Assembly: GCA_026713345.1 (NCBI GenBank)
Contig: JAPOOQ010000227.1
Location: forward strand, 1 to 12,497
Origin: Gemmatimonadota bacterium
GTDB taxonomy: Bacteria > Gemmatimonadota > Gemmatimonadetes > Longimicrobiales > Gaopeijiaceae
Direction: 5' to 3'
Length of the DNA stretch: 12,497 nucleotides
Of the stretch, positions 1 to 10,000 are shown piece by piece (the stretch's first letter is position 1; every line of letters begins with the position of its first letter). The notes under the pieces were generated by a model. That model worked only from the letters and a program-made list of their open reading frames with translations. It was not told the origin of the DNA and did no database searches. A program made the translations under genes and the position numbers.

Positions 1-3000
1 CCGCCCTCGCCGCCGCCGACCTCGCCCCCACCCTCCCCCCCGACCTCCCCCTTCGCGTCCGTCGCTACTGGGAGTCCCTCGGCGACCACCTCGCGCTCCG
101 CTTCGAGCTCCACAACGCGGGCGCCGCGCCCGTGGAAATCGGCGCGCTCGGCATTCCGATGGTCTTCAACAACATCCTGTCCGGGCGGACGCTCGACGAG
201 GCGCACGCGGTCGCGTCCTTCCACGACCCCTACATCGGCCGCGACGCCGGTTACCTCCAGGTCACACGCCTCAGCGGCCACGGGCCCACCCTGCTCGTCG
301 TCCCGCTCGGCGACACCCCCTTCGAGGCGTACAACCCGCTCCTCAGCGATCCGACTCCGCGCAGCGTCACCTTCGAAGGCTTCTACGAGTGGATGGCGCA
401 CAGCCGCGCCTACGCCGAGGACGAGTGGAGTGAAGCAGACGCCTGGAATCCGCCGACCTCGGCCACGCTGGCGCCCGGCGAGACCCGTTCCTATGGAGTC
501 AGGTTCCTCCTGGCCGACGAGATCCGCGCGATCGAGCCCACCCTGCTCGCGGACGGACGGCCGGTGGCGGTCGGGGTGCCTGGCTATGTGGTGCCGATGG
601 ACATCGAGGGCCGGCTCTTCCTGAAGCACGCGGCGGGAGTGCGGTCGCTGGAGGTGGAGCCGCCGGGAGCGCTCACGATCACGCCGTCCGCGGAGCCGGG
701 AGGGGCGCTCGCGGTCGCGGCCGCCGACCCGTCCGAATCCGGCTGGAACGCCTATGACGTGCACGGTCGGTCGTGGGGGCGCGCGCGCCTCACGGTCACG
801 TACCAGGACGGGCTGCAGCAGACCATCCACTACAAGGTCATCAAGCCGGCCGCCGAGGCGGTCGCCGACCTGGGCCGCTTCCTCACCACCGAGCAGTGGT
901 TCGAGGTACCCGATGATCCGTTCGGGCGCAGTCCGTCGGTCATCAGCTACGACTACGACGAGCGGCGGCAGGTCACCGAGGACAACCGGGCCTGGATCGC
1001 GGGCATCGGGGACGAAGGCGGCTCCGGGTCGTGGCTGGCCGCGATCATGAAGCAGCTCGTGCAGCCCGACCCGGGCGAGCTCGCGAAGATGCAGCGCTTC
1101 GTGGACGAGGTCGTGTGGGGGGGGCTCCAGTACGCCGAGGGCGAACTCGCCCACGGGGTCCGCAAGAGCATGTTCTACTACCAGCCGGACGAGATGCCCG
1201 AGGGGACATACAGCGAGGATGTCCGCTACGGCGGGTGGTCAAGCTGGGACCGCGAGCACGCGATGACGGTCGTGCGCTCCTACAACTACCCGCACGTCGC
1301 CGCGCTGCACTGGGCCCTGTACCGGCTGGCCCGCAATCAGGAAGGCCTGGTCACCAATCACTCCTGGGAATGGTACCTCGACCGCGCCTGGCGGACCGGC
1401 GAGGCGATGGTGGAGCACGCCGGGCACTACTCGCAGTTCGGCCAGATGGGTGGGACGGTCTTCCTGCTGATCCTGCTCGACCTGCAGCGGGAAGGCTGGA
1501 CCGGGCAGGCCGCGGCATTGGAGGCCACGATGCGGGCGCGCGCCGAGGTGTGGCGCGAACTCGGCTACCCCTACGGAAGCGAGATGCCGTGGGACTCGAC
1601 CGGGCAGGAGGAGGTATACGCCTGGTGCAGGTACTTCGGCTTCGACGAGAAGGCTCTCGTGACGCTGAACGCGATCCTCGCCTATACTCCGGCGGTCCCG
1701 CACTGGGGGTACAACGGGAGCGCGCGCAGGTACTGGGACTTCCAGTACGCAGGCAAGCTCCGCCGCGTCGAGCGCCAGCTCCACCACTACGGCTCTGCGC
1801 TGAACACCATCCCCGTGCTGTCGGAGTACCGCGACCACCCCGACGACCTCTACCTTTTGCGCGTCGGGTACGCGGGCATGATGGGCGGGATCGCGAACAT
1901 CACGCAGGACGGCTTCGGCCCCAGCGCCTTCCACGCCTACCCCTCCACGCTGCGGATCGACGGGTACTCGGGGGACTACGGGCCCGGGTTCCTGGGACAC
2001 GCGATCAACACGGGCACGTATGTCGTGAGTGATCCGGAGCTTGGGTGGTTGGCGTTTGGGGGGAACCTGAGTGGGGGCGATGATGCCATCCGCGTGACTC
2101 CGCTCGACGCGGCGCGCTCCCGCGTGTACCTGGCGCCGCTGGGGCTGTGGCTGACGCTGGATGCGGGGACGTTCGAGGCGGTGGAGCTATCCACCGACGG
2201 GGTGAGGGTGACCCTTTCCCCGGCGTCGGCCGCGGTGCCGAATGCGCGGCTTCGGGTCGAGCAGCCCACCAACGTGGACGGCGTCGGGAGGATCGGACCG
2301 GCCAGCTCGTACGAGGTGGAAAGGGGCGCCTATGTGGTGCCGTTGGGCGACAGGCCGACCGTCGTGGTGCTGGACGGCGTCACGCCGGGCGCACAGGACG
2401 CCGGGTGCGTTCAGCCCGTCAGGACAGTCGCGCAGCTGGACTCGGCGGTTGTCGCGACACGGAACCTGCTGGAGGCCCAGCCGGCCTCTGCGGACCTGCG
2501 CTGCCGGATGGCCGCGCTCCGCATGCAGCGTGGGCACTACGAGGAAGCCGATTCGATGCTGGCGAGTCTGCTCGCCGACGACCCCGACCAGCTCGATGCT
2601 CTCCTCACCCAGGCAGTCCTGCGGCGGCGCCAGCACCGGTTCGAGGACGCGGGCCGGATCCTGTCCCACGCCGATGAACGAGCGGGGGCCAACTCCGAGA
2701 CGGGCCAGCTGGCGAACCAACGCCACGACTTCCACCTCCTCCGCGGTCGGTTGGCGCTCGACGCGATGAACATCGCCAAAGCCGATTCCATCTACACCGG
2801 CATCCTCCAGAGCGATCCCAACCTGGCGGAGGCCAGGCTCGGGGCGGCCGAGATCGCCTTCTGGCAGCACCGGAGCAACGATGCGCGGGAGCTTCTGCAG
2901 GGTGCGCTTTCCATCGACCCGCAGCTCTCTGCCGCCCACCTGCTGGCGGCGCGCATCCACCGTGAGGCACAGGAAAACGCCGAGTGGAGGGCGTCCGTGC

Positions 3001-4160
3001 ACCGGGCCGTCGAGGTCGATTCGCTCTTCGCCAACGCGCACGCCCAACTGGCCACGGTATTCCGGAATGACAGCGCGATCGCGGAGGCCTATCACCACGC
3101 GCACTTCGCCATCGACCTCGATCCGTACTCCCAGGGTGCCCACAGCTACCTGGGCAACGGCGGTTCGCTCCTCGGTTACGACTCGGTGCCTGCGGACCCC
3201 GCCGAGTTCGACGGCCGCGTCGGCGAACTGCTGGCCCTGGGTGACGAACACCTCCTGACCCGTCGCTACGAGGAGGCGATGGGACCATTCCAGGAGGTCC
3301 TGGCACTGGACCCCGGCAATGTCGTCGCGCTCATGGGGATTGGCACGGCACACTACCAGCTGGGTGACTACGAGGCCGCACTGGAGTGGTTCGAGCGCAT
3401 CCTGGCCGACCATCCCGGATACGGCCTCGCGCACTACGGCGTCGCCATGGTCCTCGGGCGCATGCGGGACCGCGTGATTGTGGGGCTGGACGAGATGCGG
3501 GTGGTCTTCGCTGGGCGCGACGCGCCCGAGCCGGAAGGGCTGCGCGAGGTGTTCCCCGACTACGGAAGACTCGACGAGGAACTCCAGAAGATCGTCCGCC
3601 TGTCCGTGGAACCGTTCAGCAACTTCCTGCCCGCAATGGCGGATCGCGGCGCCACCTTCCATCTGCTTCCGTTCCACAAGCTGCTTTGGCAGTCGCCCCA
3701 CAAGGAGTCCAGCCGCGGAAGGTACACCTTCGACCTGCGGCTGTGGGACGACGTGAAGGGTCAGGGCGGCTTTCACGCCGTCGGCGGCGAGGAATGGGTG
3801 CGGGGCGTCCGCTACCAGCGCTGGAACGTCATCACGCACGAGTTCACGCACCAGGTGCACCAGATGCTGCCCGACGATCTTCGCGAGGAGATCTCCCGGC
3901 TCTTCGAAGTGGCCAGGGCGGAACGGCGCACGCTCGACTACTACGCCGACTTCAACGAGATGGAGTACTTCGCACAGGCCGCCGAGGCCTTCATCTCCGA
4001 GGTGAAGTTCGTCGATCAGCGGGGAACTTCCGGGCACACCCGGGCTCTGCTCGCCGAGAAGGACCCGGCGCTGTTCGAATTCCTCAGCCGGGTAAACGAG
4101 CGGTTGGCGGGGGCGCAGCCTTCGCGCCATCAGGAGCGAGGTCGTGAGCAACGCAGATAA
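1..4160 (+). CDS. DUF5695 domain-TPR-lethal-factor-like zinc protease fusion (5' partial)
   Basis: The frame is open from the window edge (first full codon at 3), so the start and any signal peptide lie outside; the GTG at 132 is internal. About 795 visible residues (3 to ~2390) match the next gene and are recognised as DUF5695. Shared landmarks are the VWGGLQ segment (from 1113), a YPH motif, and DSTGQEE at 1593-1613. From ~2418 to ~3461 there are roughly eight TPR-like helical pairs with typical A-x-x-x-F/L-x-x-D-P spacing. From ~3564 to ~4106 lies a metalloprotease domain with HEFTH at 3837-3851. Downstream, NEMEYFAQAAEAF resembles NEAEFFAEAF of anthrax lethal factor (peptidase family M34). 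The Glu at 3963-3965 is the likely third zinc ligand; the residue matching the second lethal-factor Glu is Gln (3975-3977), with another Glu at 3984. Function as an exported glycan- or protein-targeting enzyme is inferred. The protease assignment is firmer than the DUF5695 activity, which is unknown. Confidence 0.85.
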   Translation, partial: ALAAADLAPTLPPDLPLRVRRYWESLGDHLALRFELHNAGAAPVEIGALGIPMVFNNILSGRTLDEAHAVASFHDPYIGRDAGYLQVTRLSGHGPTLLVVPLGDTPFEAYNPLLSDPTPRSVTFEGFYEWMAHSRAYAEDEWSEADAWNPPTSATLAPGETRSYGVRFLLADEIRAIEPTLLADGRPVAVGVPGYVVPMDIEGRLFLKHAAGVRSLEVEPPGALTITPSAEPGGALAVAAADPSESGWNAYDVHGRSWGRARLTVTYQDGLQQTIHYKVIKPAAEAVADLGRFLTTEQWFEVPDDPFGRSPSVISYDYDERRQVTEDNRAWIAGIGDEGGSGSWLAAIMKQLVQPDPGELAKMQRFVDEVVWGGLQYAEGELAHGVRKSMFYYQPDEMPEGTYSEDVRYGGWSSWDREHAMTVVRSYNYPHVAALHWALYRLARNQEGLVTNHSWEWYLDRAWRTGEAMVEHAGHYSQFGQMGGTVFLLILLDLQREGWTGQAAALEATMRARAEVWRELGYPYGSEMPWDSTGQEEVYAWCRYFGFDEKALVTLNAILAYTPAVPHWGYNGSARRYWDFQYAGKLRRVERQLHHYGSALNTIPVLSEYRDHPDDLYLLRVGYAGMMGGIANITQDGFGPSAFHAYPSTLRIDGYSGDYGPGFLGHAINTGTYVVSDPELGWLAFGGNLSGGDDAIRVTPLDAARSRVYLAPLGLWLTLDAGTFEAVELSTDGVRVTLSPASAAVPNARLRVEQPTNVDGVGRIGPASSYEVERGAYVVPLGDRPTVVVLDGVTPGAQDAGCVQPVRTVAQLDSAVVATRNLLEAQPASADLRCRMAALRMQRGHYEEADSMLASLLADDPDQLDALLTQAVLRRRQHRFEDAGRILSHADERAGANSETGQLANQRHDFHLLRGRLALDAMNIAKADSIYTGILQSDPNLAEARLGAAEIAFWQHRSNDARELLQGALSIDPQLSAAHLLAARIHREAQENAEWRASVHRAVEVDSLFANAHAQLATVFRNDSAIAEAYHHAHFAIDLDPYSQGAHSYLGNGGSLLGYDSVPADPAEFDGRVGELLALGDEHLLTRRYEEAMGPFQEVLALDPGNVVALMGIGTAHYQLGDYEAALEWFERILADHPGYGLAHYGVAMVLGRMRDRVIVGLDEMRVVFAGRDAPEPEGLREVFPDYGRLDEELQKIVRLSVEPFSNFLPAMADRGATFHLLPFHKLLWQSPHKESSRGRYTFDLRLWDDVKGQGGFHAVGGEEWVRGVRYQRWNVITHEFTHQVHQMLPDDLREEISRLFEVARAERRTLDYYADFNEMEYFAQAAEAFISEVKFVDQRGTSGHTRALLAEKDPALFEFLSRVNERLAGAQPSRHQERGREQRR
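4132..4136 (+). promoter_or_regulatory. Shine-Dalgarno (AGGAG) for the second DUF5695 gene
   Basis: AGGAG lies 7 nt before the GTG at 4144, inside the last codons of the upstream gene. It fixes the GTG as the start and fits translational coupling, because the upstream stop (4158-4160) comes after this start. Confidence 0.75.
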
Positions 4161-7074
4161 CGCCGGCCCGAGCCGCCGCCAGTTCATCCGGACCACCGGC
4201 CTCGCCGCACTGGGCACGACCCTGGCGACGCCGGATGCTGCGGCCGCCGAGCACCCCGGGACGGACCCTCCACTGCCGCCCACCCCCATCCCCGCCACCC
4301 GCTTCGCGGTCACCTTCGACGACGGCACGATCACCAGCCTGCGCTGCGCGGACGACACCGTCGAAACCGAGTACGTGGCGCCGGACGCCCGCCTCGGCGA
4401 GGTCGTCCTGCGCTACCGCGCGGCGGGCGACTCCGGCGCGGGACGCGGCGCCCGCCCCGGTGACCCCCCTCCACCGGCACCCGGACCCTGGCGCCGCTTC
4501 GACACCGGCCAGGACTCGGCCCGACGCGACTGGACGATGGGCCCGGACAGCCTGGAGCAGCGCACCACGGTGACACGGGCGCCCGGGACGGCCGCGCCCG
4601 AAGTGGAACTCGGCTTCTCGGTGGCCAACGAGTGGCTCCGCTGGACGATCACCCTTCGCAACCGGACCGAAGCGCCCATCGAGATCGGCGACCTCGCGAT
4701 CCCGTTCCCCATCCACCCGAACCGCCCGGAGAGCGGCACCCCGTCCCCTCCCCTCCTCAAGCACAGCCTGGTCGCGGGGCACGGCTCCTGCCTCCTCTGG
4801 TCGCGCGCCAACAGCGTGGGCCCCTACCTCCTCATCACACCCGACGACCACACCAGCCTGGAGTACTGGGAGGCCGACGGCGGCTACCGCGCCTTCATCC
4901 ACTCCGCGGCGGCGGGGGCCGTGGCGGCGGAGCGCGGGTGCAACTGGCGGCAGCCCAACACCTCGCTCGTGCTCGCCTCGGATGAGGAGCGGTCGTACTC
5001 GCTGACGATGCGGTGGGCGGAGGACTACCACCACGCGCGGGATGTCCTCGTCGAACAGGGCCTCGTGGACGTGCATGTCGTACCGGGAATGACGGTGCCC
5101 ACCGACCTCCGGGCCTGCTTCGCGCTCCGCTCCCGGGAGCCGATCCACGGGGTGGACGCGGAGTACCCGGACGAGACCGAACTGCGCCGGGTGGGCACCA
5201 GCGGCGACTTCGAGATCCACGAGGTCGCCTTCTCGCGGCTCGGCGAGAACCGCCTCACGGTGCGGTTCGGCGACGACCGTCACATGCACCTCGAGTTCTT
5301 CGCCACCGAGCCGCTCGAGACGCTGATCGCGAAGCGCGGAGCCTTCATAGCCGCGCACCAGCATCGCGATCCCGCCCTCTGGTACGACGGACTGCTGGCC
5401 GAATGGGCCATGGACACGCACGTCCTGCTGGGGCCCGACAACTACGACCGCATCGTCGGCTGGCGCATCTACGAGGTCACCTGCGACGACCCCGGCCTCA
5501 GCAAGCCGGCCTTCCTCGCCTCGAAGAATGCGGAGCACCCCGTCCAGGAGGAAATCGATGCGCTCGACCACTACATCGAGAACTTCGTCTGGGGCGGATT
5601 GCAGCGGACCACCGAGGAGACCTTCGCATACGGGATCTACGGCATCCCCGACTGGAAGACGAACCGCGAAAGCGAAGATCCCGGACGGGCTGGCCGGCAG
5701 CACCTGTGGCGCATCTACGACTACCCGCACATCACGCTCATGTACCTGAGCATGTACAAGGTTGCGCGAAACCACCCGTACATCCGCACGGCGATGACCG
5801 CCGAGGAGTATCTGCGGCGCGCCTACGGCACCGCACTGGCCCTCTTCACGATCCCTTGGGAGACCACGCGCTGGTCGGCGGACGGGACGGGGCTGATGAA
5901 CGGGCTGGTCGTCGAGGACGTCGTCGCGGCGCTCTTCGCCGAGGGGATGCAGGAACAGGCGGAGCGGCTGCTGCCGCATTGGGAGCGAAAGGTGCGCACC
6001 TTCGTCATCGACCGCCCCGACCTCTTCCAATCGGAGTACTCCTTCGACACCACCGGCTTCGAGGAAACGCACGCGCTGGCGAAGTACGCGCTGCGGATCG
6101 CCGACCCGGGACCGCCGGAGGAGCCGCGCGAGGTCCGTGTGGGGTGGGTCGACTTCCCGCCCTCGGAGCGCATCCCGCTCGATGCGGCCAAGGAGTTCAT
6201 GGAGCTCCAGATGGCCGCGAACATCTTCTGCCGCGGCTGGCTGGAACACGCCTACTACCTCCTCGGCAGCGACATCCGCAGGACCGAGGGCAACTCCTAC
6301 ACGCTCTCCTACATGTCCCAGATGGGCGGCTGGAGCGTGCTCGACTACGCGCTTCACCACACGGACGACCCCTGGGCATACCTGCGGCTCGGCTACGCCT
6401 CCTTCCTGAGCGCCTGGGCCCTGATGAACACCGGCACCCCCGAATCCGACTACGGCTACTGGTATCCGGGACCGGAGAACGACGGCGGCGCGGGCGGCGG
6501 CTTCGAGCCCGCCCCGTACGGCGAGACCTGGCTCGACCAGCCGCATTCGCGCGGGTCCTGGTACTACTCCTGCGAGATCGACCTGGGATTCTGCGGGGGG
6601 CTGCGGTGCGCGAGGACGGTCATCGCGGACGATCCACTCTTCGGGCGATTCTGTTTCGGGGGGGAGTGGCGGGGAGCGGGGGGCGGCGCGGGCCCCACGG
6701 GCGTCGAGGTCGTGCCGCGGGACGGGGTTCGGCGGCGGTTCCACGCGATGCTGGGGGACGGGCGCCTGCACATCGAGACGGAGGTGGATCGGTTCGCGGC
6801 GGAGCGCCCGATCTTCGTGGCGGAGGATCTCTCGGTGCTGCGCTTTGAGCTGGAGAGCGGGAATCCGGTGGCGCACCGGAATGCGGTGCGGGTGGCTGGG
6901 CTGCCGACTGGCGGGTACAGGGTGCTGCGGGAGGGGGCGGAGGTCGCGGCGTTCGAGGTGATGGACGGGGGTGCGGTGCGCTTCGAGGTGCCGGTGGGTG
7001 GGGGTGGGGGGTCGGGGTTGGTGACGGTGGTTCTCACCGCCTCCAGGCAACCACGCCAGGCAACCCGCCGCTGA
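4144..7074 (+). CDS. Tat-exported DUF5695 domain protein
   Basis: This 976-residue protein is a paralogue of the preceding gene's N-terminal part. Residues 10-15 are SRRQFI, a twin-arginine motif. An Ala-rich hydrophobic stretch follows and ends in AAAAE near residue 36, so it is probably folded in the cytoplasm and exported by Tat. A beta-rich N-terminal half (about 50-400) precedes a helical, aromatic-rich region. That region holds VWGGLQ (482-487), YPH (527-529), DTTGFEE (635-641) and a long Gly/Tyr/Trp-rich stretch (about 720-820). This fits DUF5695, which I regard as glycosidase-like; catalytic residues are not established, although the shared D-S/T-T-G-x-E-E acidic motif is a candidate. 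It lacks the TPR and protease parts of its neighbour. The start is GTG with a good ribosome site and overlaps the upstream gene by 17 nt, so the two are co-translated. The tail is odd: a poly-Gly run (952-956) and then a short basic end that overlaps the convergent gene. Confidence 0.88.
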   Translation: MSNADNAGPSRRQFIRTTGLAALGTTLATPDAAAAEHPGTDPPLPPTPIPATRFAVTFDDGTITSLRCADDTVETEYVAPDARLGEVVLRYRAAGDSGAGRGARPGDPPPPAPGPWRRFDTGQDSARRDWTMGPDSLEQRTTVTRAPGTAAPEVELGFSVANEWLRWTITLRNRTEAPIEIGDLAIPFPIHPNRPESGTPSPPLLKHSLVAGHGSCLLWSRANSVGPYLLITPDDHTSLEYWEADGGYRAFIHSAAAGAVAAERGCNWRQPNTSLVLASDEERSYSLTMRWAEDYHHARDVLVEQGLVDVHVVPGMTVPTDLRACFALRSREPIHGVDAEYPDETELRRVGTSGDFEIHEVAFSRLGENRLTVRFGDDRHMHLEFFATEPLETLIAKRGAFIAAHQHRDPALWYDGLLAEWAMDTHVLLGPDNYDRIVGWRIYEVTCDDPGLSKPAFLASKNAEHPVQEEIDALDHYIENFVWGGLQRTTEETFAYGIYGIPDWKTNRESEDPGRAGRQHLWRIYDYPHITLMYLSMYKVARNHPYIRTAMTAEEYLRRAYGTALALFTIPWETTRWSADGTGLMNGLVVEDVVAALFAEGMQEQAERLLPHWERKVRTFVIDRPDLFQSEYSFDTTGFEETHALAKYALRIADPGPPEEPREVRVGWVDFPPSERIPLDAAKEFMELQMAANIFCRGWLEHAYYLLGSDIRRTEGNSYTLSYMSQMGGWSVLDYALHHTDDPWAYLRLGYASFLSAWALMNTGTPESDYGYWYPGPENDGGAGGGFEPAPYGETWLDQPHSRGSWYYSCEIDLGFCGGLRCARTVIADDPLFGRFCFGGEWRGAGGGAGPTGVEVVPRDGVRRRFHAMLGDGRLHIETEVDRFAAERPIFVAEDLSVLRFELESGNPVAHRNAVRVAGLPTGGYRVLREGAEVAAFEVMDGGAVRFEVPVGGGGGSGLVTVVLTASRQPRQATRR

Positions 7075-10000
7075 CCATGATCTCGAGCCCCGGTTCCGGA
7101 GCCAGCCCGTCAAGAGCTCCCGGTACCATGGCGCCAGCCGGCAGATCCCTCATGATCGCCCGCACCTGCCCCGTAACCGGATCGCGCATGATCGCCATCG
7201 GCGGTTCGCTCCCCTCCCGCATCTCCACCGAGCCGTCCGGCCCGGTGAGAACGAGGCTTGCCAGGTCCAACTCCCATCCGGCCTCCACCGGAAGCGCGAA
7301 CATGAAGCCGGAACGCCCGTCGCCATCCATCACTTCCTGCATCTCGAAGCTCAGGGAGAACAGCTCACTCCCGTCCGCGCGCCGGCCCGTCATCTGGTAT
7401 GGCCCCGGGAAGTGCGGCACGACCGGCGACGTCTCGACGAGGAAGGTGGGATCGAGGTGGAGCGCACCGTCCGCGGAAGCTCCGCCGGACACGAGGAGCG
7501 TCCGCGTGGCGGCGGATGCCTGAACCTCGGTCGTGTCGGCGAGACGGAAGCGCAGCGCATTCGTGAAGTAGTAGTCGCTGACCCAGGCCGGATCGCAGTA
7601 GCTCATGAAGTCCGCCCAGCTGGAGGGTACCAGTGACCCTCCGTCGCGCGGATCGTACCCCCACACGCCTGTCCGCGCGCCGGGGTACGGGAAGGTCGGG
7701 TCAACGCCCGCAGGATTCCCGCAATCCGTATGGCGCAGGTTGAGGTTGTGTCCGAGTTCGTGCGCGATCGTCCCGACGCTCAGTCGTGAGGCTGAGATCT
7801 TGCCTCGCCCGGGACGGGGGTTGGCCCCAAAGTACGCGACGCCCGCGGCACCGGCGGCGGTTGCGTTGAGGGCCATCCAGTGGCCGGTCCCCTGCTCGAT
7901 CGCGCGGATTCGCTCCACCTCGGCCAGCATGGCAAAGATACTGTTCGAATCGATTCTTACGCTCGAGTGTTTCCTGATCTCGAAGACGCCCACGGGAAGC
8001 AGGGTCCTCGTCTCGAAGAAGAGATCGTGATCCGCAGTGGCGTCGCCCACGAACGCCACGGCTTGCCGGTTGTCGTCCGGAGAGATGAACGGGACCAGCG
8101 TCAGGTGCATCGGGGGCACTTCCCTGACCTCCACCGCCATCCGTCCCTCCGCGGGGACCCGCTTCGCCACGCCGAGAGCCTGATCGACGGTCGCGTTCGG
8201 ATCGACCTCCACGACCATTTCGAGGCCGGGCTGAATCACCTCGGCGGGGATCTCCGCGTTGGCCGACAGACCGAGCTCGCCCATCTGCACCTCGGTCGGA
8301 ATCGCGAAAGTTCCGGCGGGGATGTCCACCGCGTGCACCTCGCTTCCGCCCACAAAGAACGTCGCCCGGACCGGGGGGATGGTCTCGGTGGTCTCCTTTT
8401 CGGACATGACGAAGACGCGCAACAGCGCGCTCCTGCCGGCCACGAGCGGGACCGGATACTCGCTCGACTGGGTCGACTGAATCAGGTGGGCCACGGCATG
8501 AGCCTCGGCCCCGCACGACGGGACGCGCCACTTGGTGACCACGTCATTCAGCCAGGTCCGGATCTCCGGGTCCGAGGGTGCGCACAGCCCCGTCTCGTAC
8601 GCGATCAACTCCCTGAGATCCAGAAGCGATGTGAGCTCACCGGGCAGCGGTCCGGACAGGCCGGGATTGTTCTGCAGGTGCAACAAGACCAGGCTATCCA
8701 GTTCGCCAAACCCCGGCGGCAGCGGTCCGGAGAGCATGTTGTCCTCCGCCGAGATCCACAGGAGGTTGTCAAGCTGGCCCAGTTCGCCCGGCAGGGCCCC
8801 GTCGATCATGTTGTCGCGCAGAATGAGGATCGCGAGGTTGTCGAGCTGGCCAAATTCCGGGGGCAGGGGTCCAGAGATCCGGTTGTCGCGGAGGTTCATG
8901 ACCTCCAGGCTGTCGAGCTGGCCAAGTTCCGCGGGCAGAGGCCCGGAGATCCGGTTGCCGTAGACTTCGATCTCGGCAAGCTTTTCGAGTGCCCCCAGGG
9001 TTGCGGGAATGGGGCCATCGATCCGGGTATCGTGGATATCCAGATGCCGCAATTCGGTCAGTCCACCGAACTCCGCCGGAATCGAACCATCGAAATCTGC
9101 CTCATAGAGGTAAAGCTCCCGCAGACTCTTGAGGTTGCCGAACTCGGGCGGAATGGGGCCACTCATATCGTTCCCCCCCATCCAGAGCACTCGGAGGTTC
9201 ACCAGGTTCCCGAACTCGGGAGGGATCCGGCCCGTGAAGTTGTTGCCATCGATGTCCATCCGCCGCAGTTCGGTCAGTTTGCCGATTTCCGGCGGGATCT
9301 CGCCCTCGAGATCGTTGTAGTCCAGGCGGAGCAGGCGCAGGTGCGGGAAGTACTGGATTTCGGCAGGTATCTCTCCCGACAGTTCGTTGCGGTCCAGATC
9401 GATCTCCGTGACCCGCCCCGCTGAATCGACCTCGATGCCGAACCAGTTGTCGAGCGCGGCAGCCGTCCCCCAATTGGCCGAATTCAACCATTCGTCTCCA
9501 CCCATGGCGTCGTAGAGCTTCATGAGGTCCGACCGCTCCTCGTTGCATGCGAGGAAGTCACCGTCGCGCGTCGGAATGGCGTTCAGCCACGCCCGGAATC
9601 CCTCGTCCCTCACCGTGCACAGCATCGTGTTGCCATACTGTAACTGCTGGAGATTCAGATCGGAGAGAGAGAACGGGATGGGACCCGAAAGCTCCTCGTT
9701 CCCGTCCATTTCGAGTTCGGTCAGGAAGACCATCTCCCCGAGATCTTCCGGGAGGTGGCCGCTAAGCCCGTTGTCGCTCAGGCGCAGCGCCGTCACGCGG
9801 GCGTCCCCGTTCGCCTCGACGCCGTACCAGCTGCCGACCGGTTCGTCGGTCCCCCAGTGTTCATTGTCGGTCCAGCCCTCACCGCCGGCCGAATACAGGA
9901 GATTCATGAGCGTCCGGCGGTCCTTGCTATGAACCGTCGCGGGGGCAGAGGCACTGACCGCGCCTGCGGTGACGCTGACGCCGGTCTTCCCCTCCCGGAT

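Noticed and set aside
2187..4358. Long antisense open frame (723 codons) opposite the TPR-protease part
   Set aside because: It mirrors G/C-ending codons of the sense gene. It has low-complexity Arg/Val/Gly composition and no recognisable domain, and the sense strand has clear motifs.
4084..7113. Antisense open frame of 1009 codons opposite the Tat-exported gene, slightly longer than it
   Set aside because: Length alone is not evidence in high-GC DNA. The sense frame has a Tat signal, a ribosome site and paralogy to its neighbour; the antisense product has biased composition without domains.
8513..9382. CRISPR-like or satellite repeat array
   Set aside because: The 72-bp periodicity is imperfect, in frame and explained by LRR coding; there are no identical repeats with unique spacers.
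7880..9424. Open frame on the + strand with periodic residues opposite the LRR region
   Set aside because: Its periodicity is inherited from the 72-bp LRR-encoding repeats on the other strand, and the translated residues fit no known repeat family.
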